Assembly: GCF_000417875.1 (NCBI RefSeq)
Contig: NW_006920881.1
Coordinates: 438,212-467,640 of the forward strand
DNA: 29,429 nucleotides
Source of the DNA: Pseudozyma flocculosa PF-1
Taxonomy: Eukaryota > Basidiomycota > Ustilaginomycetes > Ustilaginales > Ustilaginaceae
Reading direction: 5' to 3'
In this document: piece after piece, positions 10,791 through 20,466 of the stretch
How the letters are laid out: each line of letters starts with the position of its first letter
Numbering within the stretch: the stretch's first letter is position 1
Program-made: the position numbers and the translations under genes
Notes under the pieces: generated by a model
What the model saw: the letters and a program-made list of their open reading frames with translations, nothing else
Database searches by the model: none
Told to the model about the DNA's origin: nothing

Positions 10791-10969
10791 TACCATCCGT
10801 CGACATCACGGCAGCACGCCCTTTCCACCCACGCTCCGTAGACGACTTTTGAAGGACTGTGTAGCCGGCTCAGCACCGCCAACGGTCTGATCTCAAGCGG
10901 ACCTGATCGTCCCGCCCTGCCTCAGCGCCCACCGCCCCATTCGGTCCGCTTGGCACTGCCGTCGCCAGG

Positions 10970-13130
10970 ATGAAGATCAGGAAGCGCGCCTCGAAGCGTC
11001 TGGCCGTCGCTCAGCGTGAGAAGGTCAAGCGCAAGGTGCGCGAGCACCACCGCAAATCGCGCAAGGAGGCGCGCAAGAACCCGAACCCGCAGTGGAAGTC
11101 GAAGCTCAAAAAGGACCCGGGCATCCCCAACAGCTACCCATACAAGGAACAGCTGCTCGCCGAGATCGAAGACAAGCGCAGGAGACAGGAGGAGGAGAGG
11201 CTCGAGGAGCGCGAGAGGCGCCGCCTGGAGAAGGCCAATGCCAACAAGGTCGATGGCGATGACGACGACGAGGAGGCGGATGCCATGGACGTGTCGGCCC
11301 TGCTGGGGACAAGCGAGGACGACGACGACGATGGCCCCGCCTCGCCCATGGTGGCGCCGCTCTTCCGAGGCACGCTCGAGGAGCTGCTCGGCTCGGACGA
11401 CATTAGGACGCTCGTGTTTGCCATCGATGCGCGCGACCCTCAGAGCTATCGCAGCACCTGGATCGAGGACGAGGCGCACAAGCGCGGCAAGAAGCTGGCC
11501 ATCGCTCTGGGCCGCGCCGACCTCGTCCCCGCCGAGACGCTCGCTAACTGGGTCGCCCACCTGTCCAAGGCCACCGGCCTCCAGGTCTTCCCCATCTCGG
11601 TCCGCCCCGAGCTGGGGAGAGAGGGCATGCTTGGTGCCGAGCAGCTCGTCGAGGTGCTGGACCTCAAGGGCAAGGGCAAGGGTGATGTCGCGGTCATCGG
11701 ACTCGGACACGTGAGTAGTCGATGGGCGTCGTCAAGTCCGAGAGCAAATGTCTGGCCCGTGCTGACCCAAAGTCCGTCTCTTTCCTGGATCCGTCTGCCC
11801 ACGACAGTCCGGACGCTCCTCGATCGCTGATGCTATCCTGACCGCCATTGGGTTGCCCGAGGGTCAAAAGGACCTCGACGAGGAGTTGACAGAGTGGCCC
11901 GCCGTGCTCGATACCATGCCGCTCGTGCCCGTCAGAAAGCACGACGCCGTCGAAGACTCGGAAGACGACGACGAGGGCGAGGACGACGACGAGGCAGTGG
12001 ACCGCGAGGAAGATGTTGAAGGCCAGGAAGACGCCGCCGACGACGACGACGACGACGACGACGAAGCGCTGGCACAGCAGGCCGAGATCCGGGCGATGCA
12101 CACACTGATGCGCAACCAGGGCGCGGTGCAGCGCATCAAGGAGCCGCTGCCGCTGGTATGGGCGCTCATGTCGCGCATCTCGCACCCCGAGGACCTGATG
12201 CTCATCTACAACCTGCCGGCGTTTGGCTCCTTCACCCCGTCCAAGGCGTCGCTCGCCGACGAGGAGCTGACCGAAGAGGAGCGCGCCTCGCTCATCTCGG
12301 CCCAGCTGCGCGCCAAGGTGCACGCCGATACGGAAGAGTTCCTCATCTCGCTCGCCCGCTCCCAGGGCGCGCTGCGACGCGGCAAGTTCCCGAGCACCGC
12401 GGCGGCGGCCCGCATCCTGCTTCGCCACTGGTCGGCGCACAATTTCGCGTACTACTCTCAGGCGCCCGCGCTCTCGGCCGAGGACAAGCTGGCCTACCTC
12501 GAAAAGGTAGGACGGCCGCGCATCCAGCCCCTCGTTGAGGCGGCCGCGGCCGTGCCGCGCAAGGAGTTCCGCAAGCGGTGGAGCGCAAAGGAGCTGCGCC
12601 TGAAGCCGCTCTCGTTGGTCAACGGACGCGAGGCGCTCGTTGTCGACGAGGTCAGGCTGATGGACCCGCCGTACGAGGAGGACGATGATGAGAGCGTTGG
12701 CGACGAGGAGGAGGTCGAAGACGACGGTGAGGAGGAGGAGGAAGAGGCGGAGGGAGAGGACGATGAGACAGCCGAGCCTGCGCTCAAGTCGATCCTCAAG
12801 AAGCCGACATCGGCGTCGACATCGGGCAAGGGCAAGAAGCGATCCGCGCCGGCGGCCAGCGTCACGCTCGTCGACGGCAGCGTCGACGTGGATGACGGGG
12901 ATGCCACGATCGACGACAAGGATGACAGCAAGCTCTCGCGCAAGGACAAGCGGCTGGCCAAGAAGGCCAAGACGACGGCGACACCCGCATCGACGGCGAC
13001 GGCCAACAAAAAGCAGAAGAAGCCCGCCGGCGCGGCAGCGGCGACCAAGGCGGGCGCGGCTGGCAATGCGCTAGCGGCCAGCACCGGTCCCGCGCCGGGC
13101 GAAAAGTACGACTTCACCGCCTTCTTCTGA
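10970..13130 (+). CDS. Nug1/GNL3-type 60S assembly protein with degenerate GTPase motifs
   Basis: Exons 10970-11710 and 11808-13130 (phase 0) give 687 residues. The basic N-terminus (MKIRKRASKRLAVAQREKVK) is the Grn1/GNL3 N-terminal domain, followed by a charged coiled coil and an acidic stretch. The circularly permuted G domain keeps D153-ARDP. The usual G4 NKxDLVP is G181-RAD-LVP. The P-loop GxPNVGKS is GLGHSGRS at residues 244-251, so the Lys is Arg. The G3 region reads DTMPLVP instead of DxPG, and no G2 Thr is obvious. The family C-terminal region follows (EFLISLARSQGALRRGKFP, then RHWSAHNFAYYSQAP), then acidic and Lys-rich tails. Orthologues act in nucleolar and nuclear export steps of 60S subunits. 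Whether this protein binds GTP is doubtful. Confidence 0.85.
11711..11807 (+). other. Intron inside the P-loop of the NUG1-like gene
   Basis: This 97 bp GT-AG intron (GTGAGT...CGACAG) separates GLGH from SGRSS in the Walker A position. Both flanking exons align to the family without gap, so the degenerate P-loop is not produced by a wrong junction. Confidence 0.85.
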
Positions 13131-13736
13131 TTCAACCTGTCATTCTCTCTCTCACTTTGGTTCGGGACCACGCCTTGTACTAGATAGCAGCGCCTTGAGC
13201 GCGCGCGCTGGGATAATGCGGCTTTGCGGTTGCCTTGCCGTGATTACATTGCCTTCCGTTCCATCCGAGATCTTCAATGGCGCGGTCGTCGCTTTGTCCG
13301 TATCGGAAGCGACGGCGTCCACGTCCGAGGATGCCCGCTTCGTCTCTTCTTCTGCTGCTGCGCATGCATCGCCTCGCTCCTCGCTGCTTGCTTCTGCCAT
13401 CACCATCGTGCCGCATTACGACTAACAACCTGCGCTCGCGATCTTCATCGACGGCGCAGGCGGCGGCAGACGATGCGCCTTAGGCATCACACGTTCTCTC
13501 TCGTCATCGCGACGATGGAGGTAGGGAGGGGCAGCGCCATCTCCTGGATTCGACGGGAGGGCGGCAGAGCAGTCGCGATTGCCAGAGACCCGTTGAGAGC
13601 ACGGCTGTACCAGCGCAACCACGAATATCGGTCAGACACGCCATCCCTGGCCTCTACTGCTCATACCGCCCATAGCGCTGTTCCTCGAGCGGCCGGGGAG
13701 GCGCTGCCCAAGCCGCAGCCGGAGCTCGACACGCTA
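13131..13736. other. Convergent intergenic region
   Basis: These 606 bases separate the 3' ends of the NUG1-like gene (+) and RMT2 (-). Several frames are open but none shows a domain or a codon pattern like the neighbours. I see only probable 3' UTRs. Confidence 0.55.
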
Positions 13737-15324
13737 CTAGTCGACACTGGTCGGCTCGACCTGCTTGTACCTGGCGACGGGACAGGCGTAGCTCTCTAGG
13801 CTCCAGTACTTTCTCAGCACGCCGTCCCACTCCTCTTCGGGACACTCTGGCGTCATGACGTGCCACTGTGTGTCGAGGCCGACGTCGATGAGGTCCAGCT
13901 CGGCCAGCCGCGTGTAGACGTCGTAGAAGAAGGGATTTGTCGCTGCCAGCCCGTGGACTGCAGGTGACCCGGAAAGGCAACGGCAGAGGCAGACGGAGAG
14001 GAGGAGCGCGGAACAGACACGGTCAGTGGCGAGGCTGGGCGAAGACTCTTGCGACGAGCGACATCGATCCGACTTACAGAACGAGAAGCGCGAGTCTGGC
14101 CCGTTGAGGATGTAGGGCAGGCACTCGAAGAAGCGCTGCAGCTCTGCACCGGCGAGGAGCAAGGGCGAGCGACAAGGGGTGAGTCGGTTGAGTTGGAGAT
14201 GGGTCCATCCGAGCTGCGTTGCCGCCAGCGCCGATGGCCGCGCCATACTCACCACTGTAGTCCTGGCTGTACGTGTCCCAGTAGACGGCGTCGAAGGAGC
14301 CGAGCTGCTCTCTCTTCTTGACCGATTCGTCGTTGTCGTCGTCGCGGATCCAGTCCTCCCACTTGCCCTCAAAGATTTCGACGCCGGGCACCTTGTCCCA
14401 TCCTTTGCTCCGCATGTAGGCGATGGCGTCCGGATGGGGCTCGATGATGACGTGCCGGCCGGGACGGTACTCCTGGATGAATGTGTCTACGATGCCAAGG
14501 CCGAACCCGACGTTGAGGGCAGAGAAGCCCGGCTGATGGGGCGAGCAGATGAGGCGGGCGGAAAGCTTCATGATGTCCGACTCCCAGTCAGCCATGACCA
14601 TGCCGCCGTCCTGGTCGAGGCAGCGCATCTTGCCCTTTTCATCGGCGAAGAAGCGGAGCCTGCTCGAGAGGAAGGCGTCGTTGGACGTCGACACCTCGTT
14701 GTGGGTGGGTGCGTGGAGTGTAATTTGGCCCGGTGTTGCCTGGTATGCTGCTGGGTCATGGCGGTTGCCATCGCCTTCGCCGCCGCTGTTGCCGCTATCC
14801 GCTGCTGCCGCCGTCATCGTCGTCGTCGCGGCGGTTGCCACTGCAGTGCCCTCTGGTGCGTCTTCAACATCGTCTTGCGCTCCGTCGACCGACTGCTGAC
14901 CCTGCTGCCTTGCGAGGACGTTTTCGAGCAGCGTGCGCCTCACGCCCTCGTCGAACAGGGCGCGGTAGCACTTTTCCCAATTCATGCTGTGCGCGACCTC
15001 GGCGGCGGTGATGCCGAAGTGGTCGACGGCGTTCCAGATGGCGCCTCGCCGAAGCAGGAGCCGTATCACCGCAGCATGACCGGCCTCGGCGGCGTAGTGA
15101 AGCGCCGACCAGCCATGCGCGTCTGCATCCTCGTACCAGGCGTCGGCACCGTAGGGTTGGTGGTCGAGGAGCGCCTTGCACGCCTCAAGGTCGCCGCGCG
15201 CCGCTGCGACGTGGAGCTGCAAGTTGAGTGCCACGCGTTCGGCTGGGAGTGCGAGTCCGGCTGTGTTGGGCGAGACGGCGGTGGCGGCTGCTGCCGCTGG
15301 TGATGGTACCTCTGCGGCGTCCAT
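13737..15324 (-). CDS. RMT2: Protein arginine N5-methyltransferase Rmt2
   Basis: The minus-strand exons are 15324-14253, 14143-14078 and 13957-13737, both introns phase 1, giving 452 residues. The N-terminal half carries ankyrin-type repeats (LHVAAARGDLEACKALLD, then GWSALHYAAEAGHAAVIRLL). A Thr/Ala-rich linker follows. The SAM-dependent methyltransferase domain has motif I ALNVGFGLGIVDTFIQE around N271, an acidic loop at IIEPHPDAIAYM, and VYWDTYSQDYSELQRFFE spanning the first junction. RFSFFHGLAATNPFFYDVY spans the second junction. In yeast Rmt2 methylates the delta nitrogen of Arg in ribosomal protein Rpl12; that role is assumed here. The start at 15324 gives the usual compact N-terminus. 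Confidence 0.93.
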
Positions 15325-15814
15325 GATGGTGTGGGCAGACGGAGAGGTAGGGAGAGAGAGAGGGAGGGAGAGAGAAGGCGCGGCTAACAAATCCCGAAGA
15401 AAAGAGCCTCGCTCGCAAACTCCACATTTCCGACTTCCGCGTCCCCGCTGGAATGCCAGGCTGCTCGGAACTCGGCACTCGGTGGCAGCTGCTGTGACCT
15501 CGGCCCGCCACCCCACACTTTTTGGAGCGCGGTGGCAGGCCGCTTGGCCTGCCTGGCTGCAGCGCGAGACGCGCGGGGTCACCGCCAGGCCTGGGCCAGG
15601 TCTGTGGCCTCGAGTCGCCGCCGGCACTTCTTCCTCGCTCCTTTGCGTCGAGCCCGCCTTCGCCTAGTGCAAAACATTCCAACGTCACCATCACCACCAT
15701 CTCTCCCCCTGCCGACGTCCCAGAAGACACAAGGACGCAACCCTATTCCAAGAGCTGATCCAGAAGGATCCTCTTCCGCCATCTCACCCTCCCACCACCA
15801 CCCGCCCACTCACC
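15325..15814. promoter_or_regulatory. Divergent promoter of RMT2 and the THEM6-like gene
   Basis: The 490 bases between divergent start codons include a purine-rich GAGAGGGA tract next to RMT2, GGCAGGCC...GGCCTGCCTGG clusters at about 15535-15560 and 15590-15602, and a CACCATCACCACCATCTC-type leader before the THEM6-like ATG. I found no extra gene. Confidence 0.6.
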
Positions 15815-17275
15815 ATGACTGGCGGCTCGTCGACCGTCTCGCGCGCACCCCCGCCGCACGTTGTGCCCAGCTACGGCGTGCGCTCGCTCATCTCGCTCCT
15901 CCTCTCGCCCTCGCTCCTGCGCATCGTTCGCTCCTTTTTCTCGGGCCCCATCACCCTCGACCCGCCCCTGTCGGTGCGCCTGCTGATCGTCGCCCTCGTC
16001 GTCGCAAACTGGCGCTCTCTCCCGCTGGTCTGGCATTACCGTGTCTTCTACCCCGCCGTCGCCGCACGCGCAAAGGCGCGCGCTTCCATCCACCCGCTCC
16101 TCCCCTTTATTCCGTCGTCGTCGCACCCCACGACGGCATCCGAGCCCAAGCTCCGCCTCGACAAGCTGCCCCTCGGCCGCGACCTCTTTGACGACTTCTC
16201 GACCCACACCCTCGTCGCATCGCTCGACGACTGCGACTTCAACGGCCACCTATCCAACAGCTGCTATGCAAAGGCGCTCGACTACACGCGCATGACCTGG
16301 ATCTCCCAGCGCTTCCTCAAGATGCACTTTGACGGCGCGTGGATGGCCCTCGGCGGCAGTGCCTTTGCGTTCCACAAGGAGATCCCCGCCCTTGCCCGCT
16401 ATCAGATCCGCATGGGCGTCGAGGCCTGGGACGACAAGTGGTTCTGTAAGTCGGCGCCGGATGGCAGCGGAGATCGCCGGCATCGCAACCACCTTTCATC
16501 AGGACGTCGTAGGGAAAGCATCCTGACAAGCTTGGCCCGTCCCCTGTTGCCCCGCTGAACCCACCCTTCCCTGCCCATAGACGTCGTCGGCCGCTTTGTC
16601 TCGCCCGCGGCGAAGTCGCCCTCGTCGACGCTCATCAAGGTCAAGGAATACGCCTCGTCGATCATCTCGCCCGCCACCCACCGCCCCAACTCGGCCAAGT
16701 CGGCCTCGTCGCTCTCGGAAGCCGCCGCGACGGATCCGGCGTCCGGCGCGACCGGCAGCGGCAGGAGCAGGAGCAGCAGCGCTGCCGCCTCCGAGGTCGT
16801 CTACTGCACGTCGGTCTCGCGCTACTGCTTCAAGTCTGGGCGGCGCACTATTCCTCCGTGGCTCATCCTCGCCTCGTCCGGCTACGGCACCTGGGCCTCG
16901 ACGCGCACCAACTGGACAAAGGCCGAGGAGCTGCGCGCAAAGGTTCTGCGCGACACACAGCGCGAGCACCGCGCCAAGACGGGCCGCGAGCTGCCTAGGG
17001 ACGGCATCATCGCCGGCGGCGGGTACCGCAAGGCGGGTTTCCTGACGCGCTACCGCCTCGAGAGCGAGAGGACGGGCAGCGACGACGAAAGGTGGATGGA
17101 CAAGGCAGACTGGCAGCTGGACGAGTTCGAAGAGAGGAGGCTCCAGGGGTTCGAGCGCCTCAAACGCACCGTCGGCGGCGTCGTGCCCGCCTCCTCGTCG
17201 TTGTCGTCGTCGTCACCGCCGAGCGGCACAGAAACTTCTGAGGCGCCCACGCCGACGGGAGCGGGGTCGCCGTAA
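15815..17275 (+). CDS. THEM6-like hotdog thioesterase-family membrane protein
   Basis: Exons 15815-16445 and 16581-17275 (phase 1, Tyr codon rebuilt) give 441 residues. A hydrophobic segment at residues 52-67 suggests an N-terminal membrane anchor. The hotdog domain begins near residue 124. Its signature is DDCDFNGHLSNSCYAKALDY at 138-157, matching the DxDxNGHLNNxxY motif of the THEM6 / 4HBT_2 family. The domain continues across the intron (DDKWF-YVVGRFVS) and then carries an Ala/Ser/Arg-rich insertion of about 45 residues before the last strands (VVYCTSVSRYCFKSGRRTIP). The C-terminus is Ser/Pro-rich. The family resembles acyl-CoA thioesterases, but activity of THEM6-type members is poorly defined. 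The start lies in CACCATG context. Confidence 0.82.
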
Positions 17276-17841
17276 TGAGGCAAGAATGTCGGCGACGGCG
17301 CCGATCTGAGATGATTTATAGACATACGCCTTCCCCACGATTGTCCGCCAGATCGGCGATGCTTGACTGAGTCACGCGTCCGGGCATGCGGTCGGGGCGG
17401 CCTGTCCAGAAGGCACCGCTGTGCTGGGCTCCGCCCGACTGCTTCGTTGACCCTGATATCCGACCAGCTCCTCGACTGTCTTGGTTGTTGAATCGTCGCC
17501 TGGCAGGTGCGGCGGCGCAGGATGGAGACGTCGGTCCGACATCGCCCATCTCTCGCACGGAGATGGCCCTGCGAGGCGCCTGCAGTGGGCATCTTTTTCG
17601 CGCGAGACGCGCCGACGACGGACGGATGGATGGGCTGACCGGCTGACCGGCTTGGTCCTCACCGGCCGAAGGCGAGAAGGTGCGCCATGCGGCGGCGAGA
17701 AGGCCCATGCTGCTTAAATGGCACCGTCCCTTGACCTTGCTCCTTGCTGCGCCGTTCTCTTCCTCTCTCCCCACATCAGCACCAACTCTTCTTCCACCAC
17801 ACGTTTACATTCGCGACAGACGCACCGGCACGGTCCTGTCT
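17276..17841. promoter_or_regulatory. Intergenic region upstream of the Lpx1-like hydrolase
   Basis: These 566 bases hold the THEM6-like 3' UTR and the hydrolase promoter. A tandem CTGACCGG pair at about 17635-17650 and further CCGG words to about 17668 could be zinc-cluster sites. The hydrolase frame is open upstream to an ATG at 17680, so part of this stretch could be coding; I regard it as leader. Confidence 0.5.
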
Positions 17842-19591
17842 ATGCCCGCCATGTCTGTCATCACCGACTTTGCGACGCCGCAGCTGCTACCGCTCAGCGA
17901 GCCATCGCGGCCGACGCAACCCCCTCGCATCCCCGAACGAAGGTCCAGGATCGCATTCACAACGGTGGCGGCGCAACCACAGTCGACCGCTCCACCGCCC
18001 ACCCGCAGCAACCGATCCACCACGGCTGAGCAACAGCAATGGATCGCGACGTCGCATTTCTTCCCGGCCGCTTGGCCACGGTCGCACGCACGGTCCGCCA
18101 GGTCTGACACGCACCAGCCGCTGCCAGCCCGCAGCCGACCTTTCGCCGCGCTGCCCATCGACCCTCAGCAGGCCAAGGCCGAGGAGAAGCGGCAGCGTGA
18201 GTCTGACTTTGCCGTGTGGAAGCAGCACATCGGCTCGAAGGAGCGGTCCGGAGCCACTATCCAGGAGCTCCGTGAGCAGGGCGCGGCGCGCAACCACGCA
18301 TCGCGGCTTGAGCAGGCGCGCAGGGACAACGAGGAGCAGCTCTGGGCTTGCGTCCAGCGCATCGTTCCCTCTGAGCCGTCCCACGACGCCAGTGCGGGAC
18401 AGGAGGGGTACACGCTCATCGTGTCTCACGCCAACGGGCTGCACAAGGAGCTTTGGGAGCCGGCGCTGTCCCACATCGTTCAGACGCTCTCGCTGCCCGC
18501 CGCAGATGGCGCCGAGGGAGACGGACGGCAGCGACGAACAGGATCGCCGGTCCGGATTGACGAGATCTGGAGCTTCGACTGCACCCACTCTGGCGAGGCG
18601 GCCAGCGTCAACCGCGACCGGCTGGGCGACGTCGTCTCCTGGTTCGACCACCCGCGCGACGTGATGCAGTTCCTCGACCACTTCCTGCCGCCGCCGCCGT
18701 CGTCGTCGTCGTCGATGAGCGGCGTGCAGCGGTGGCACCCGACGATGTTGCCGCGCACCGACGGCAGGGCGCACGCGCAAAAGCGCAAGTTTATCCTGCT
18801 GGGCCACTCGTTTGGCGGCACGACGATGGCGACGCTGGCAGAGTGCCGGCCGGACTCGTTTGCCGGGTTGGTGCTGGTGGACCCGGCGATGCCCGATGAC
18901 GAGGCGCGCGCCTCCAAGGTGACCTTTGACCCTGAGGCGGTGCCGCTTGCGCGCGGAGCCGTGGCGCGGCGGGATGCGTTTGGCTCTGCGAGCGAGGTGC
19001 GTGGGTACTGCGAGTCGAAGCCCTACTTTGGCGCCTGGGACGCCAAGGTGCTCAACCTGCACCTGCGCTTCGGCATCCGGCCCATGTCGGTGGCGCTGGA
19101 GCGGGCGGTGACGGTGGACGACCTGGAAGACGACGAGCGCAAGCGGCAGGCGGTGACGTGGTCCAACCCAAAGTGGCTCGAGGCGGATGCGTTTGCCCAG
19201 ACGTGGATGAGCCTGTATACACTCACGTCGCTCGAGGCTGGACGCAGGACTCGGGCATGGACGTGCCACCTGTCGATGCGCGGCGGCAAGACGAGCCTGG
19301 TCAAGCAGATCCCGGGCGTCCCGTGCGTGCCCCTGGACGGCAACCACCTGGTGGTGCAAGAGGAGCCGCGCAAGATTGGTGAGTCGTATGTGACCGTCGC
19401 GGTCGACGATGCCAAGAGCGGGTTGCGCTCACCACCCCTGCTTGCCTGCCCACCCTGTCCGCCCGCCCGCCTCCTTGTCTGCTGCGCCGCCGTCGACAGG
19501 AGAGGCCGTGGCGCGCGTCATCCTCGAGAAAGCCACGGGCGCCGGCGACGAGGCCAAGCTGCTCTCGACGGTGGCCAAGCCCCGGCTGTAA
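17842..19591 (+). CDS. Alpha/beta hydrolase, Lpx1-like
   Basis: Exons 17842-19378 and 19500-19591 (phase 1) give 542 residues from this ATG. The first 130 residues or so are Pro/Ser/Arg-rich and probably disordered. The hydrolase core starts at TLIVSHANGLHKELWEPAL, a family opening shared with peroxisomal lipase Lpx1 and related fungal hydrolases. The nucleophile elbow is GHSFGG with S323. A catalytic His candidate is H502 in DGNHLVVQEEP, at the end of exon 1. The acid residue is not certain. The second exon adds the last helix and ends AKPRL. A terminal PRL is only a weak match to the peroxisomal signal SKL. Alternative starts are 17851 (better context) and in-frame ATGs at 17680 and 17710. 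Substrate unknown; ester or lipid hydrolysis is inferred. Confidence 0.8.
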
Positions 19592-20070
19592 CTCTGCGAA
19601 GGTCGGTCGCTGAAGGATGGATAGATGAAGGCCATCCATGGCGTGTTTGGCTCCTCTTCCGCACGGGCGGTCGATGGCCATACAATGATGAGAATGGCCA
19701 TATGGCCGCGTACCGTCGTCTGTCTTGCAGAGTCTTTCGATGGGGCACCACCCCGTGGCGTCTGAAAGCGGAAGAAGCGGCAGCAGCAGAAGCAGCACGA
19801 GGCCGCCGAACCCAGGAGTTTAACCGTGCGTGGCGTGGGTTGCCTGTGGGTTGCCTATATGTACAGGCAGGCAGGCAGGGTAGGTAGGCCGGTAGCTGCC
19901 GCGCTTGGGAAACTGGCCGGGGCCCCTCGGTTGAATTCAAGTGCCGGTTCAGAGGCAGACGAGGTTGGGGCGTCGCTGCCTCGCCAGCCTTGCCCTGGTC
20001 GCAAGACCCGCGGGGCTCCCCTGCGCACCAGCAGCGGCTCTCTGGATCCCTCTCTCGCTCCCTAAGTTCT

Positions 20071-20106
20071 CTGGCTGCGGCTGGCTGCGGCTGGCTGCGG
20101 CTGGCT
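20071..20106. repeat. CTGGCTGCGG tandem repeat
   Basis: Three perfect copies of the 10-base unit CTGGCTGCGG plus a partial fourth copy. Confidence 0.9.
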
Positions 20107-20243
20107 TTCCCCGCCATTCGCCGTCGCTGTGCTGCTGGCCCGGCTGTTGGCTGCAGGCGTCGGGCCGGTTGCTCGGCGCGCAGAGGGACCGGAGGGCCGA
20201 TGCCTTGCTTCCCCCGTGGCCGTGCCCCTTCTCGCTCTTCCTA

Positions 20244-20280
20244 GCCCTCGCCCTCGCCCTTGCCCTTGCCCTCGCCCTCC
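20244..20280. repeat. CCCTCG/CCCTTG hexamer repeat
   Basis: About six copies of a C-rich hexamer alternating between CCCTCG and CCCTTG, in the probable leader of the acyl-CoA ligase gene. Confidence 0.85.
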
Positions 20281-20404
20281 GCCGTCCGCTCCTGGACCTC
20301 TTTCTGCTTCGTTCTTCGACACACGTCTTGCCTCTCTGCCATCATCATCATCCTCGTCTCGCCTCACCGCACCCCTCATCCCGCCTCCACACCAGATCGC
20401 ACCC

Positions 20405-20432
20405 GATTAGACTAGGCTAGACTAGACTAGAC
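20405..20432. repeat. TAGAC/TAGGC tandem repeat
   Basis: Five copies of a 5-base unit of the form TAGAC or TAGGC lie just upstream of the ligase start codon (20467). Confidence 0.85.
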
Positions 20433-20466
20433 CTGACCGCCCATCCCTTTGCCAGCACCGCACGCC

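Larger units (their letters stand above)
10067..10969. promoter_or_regulatory. Intergenic region and promoter of the NUG1-like gene
   Basis: These 903 bases hold the GH5 3' UTR and the promoter and leader of the NUG1-like gene. Two AAATTT-centred elements lie at 10664-10696, about 280 bp upstream of the start codon. A (CAC)n tract lies at about 10755-10790. The open frames here are low-complexity and not credible genes. Confidence 0.6.
19592..20466. promoter_or_regulatory. Repeat-rich promoter region of the acyl-CoA ligase gene
   Basis: These 875 bases hold the hydrolase 3' UTR and the ligase promoter. They contain a short GGCAGGCAGGCAGGG run near 19865, a tandem CTGGCTGCGG repeat, a CCCTCG/CCCTTG hexamer run and a TAGAC-type repeat. 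No gene is supported. Confidence 0.6.

Noticed and set aside
13131..13736. Possible tRNA or small gene between NUG1-like and RMT2
   Set aside because: I found no B-box-like GGTTCGANTCC with a matching acceptor stem, and no coding frame with a domain.
14179..15303. A long open frame on + strand lying over RMT2
   Set aside because: It is antisense to the well-supported RMT2 first exon, its translation is Val/Gly/Arg-rich without a domain, and GC-rich coding DNA commonly leaves such frames open.
17887..19359. A 490-residue open frame on - strand over the Lpx1-like hydrolase
   Set aside because: The translation is His/Arg/Leu-rich low complexity, opposite a frame with GHSFGG and family motifs. 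It is a mirror of codon bias.
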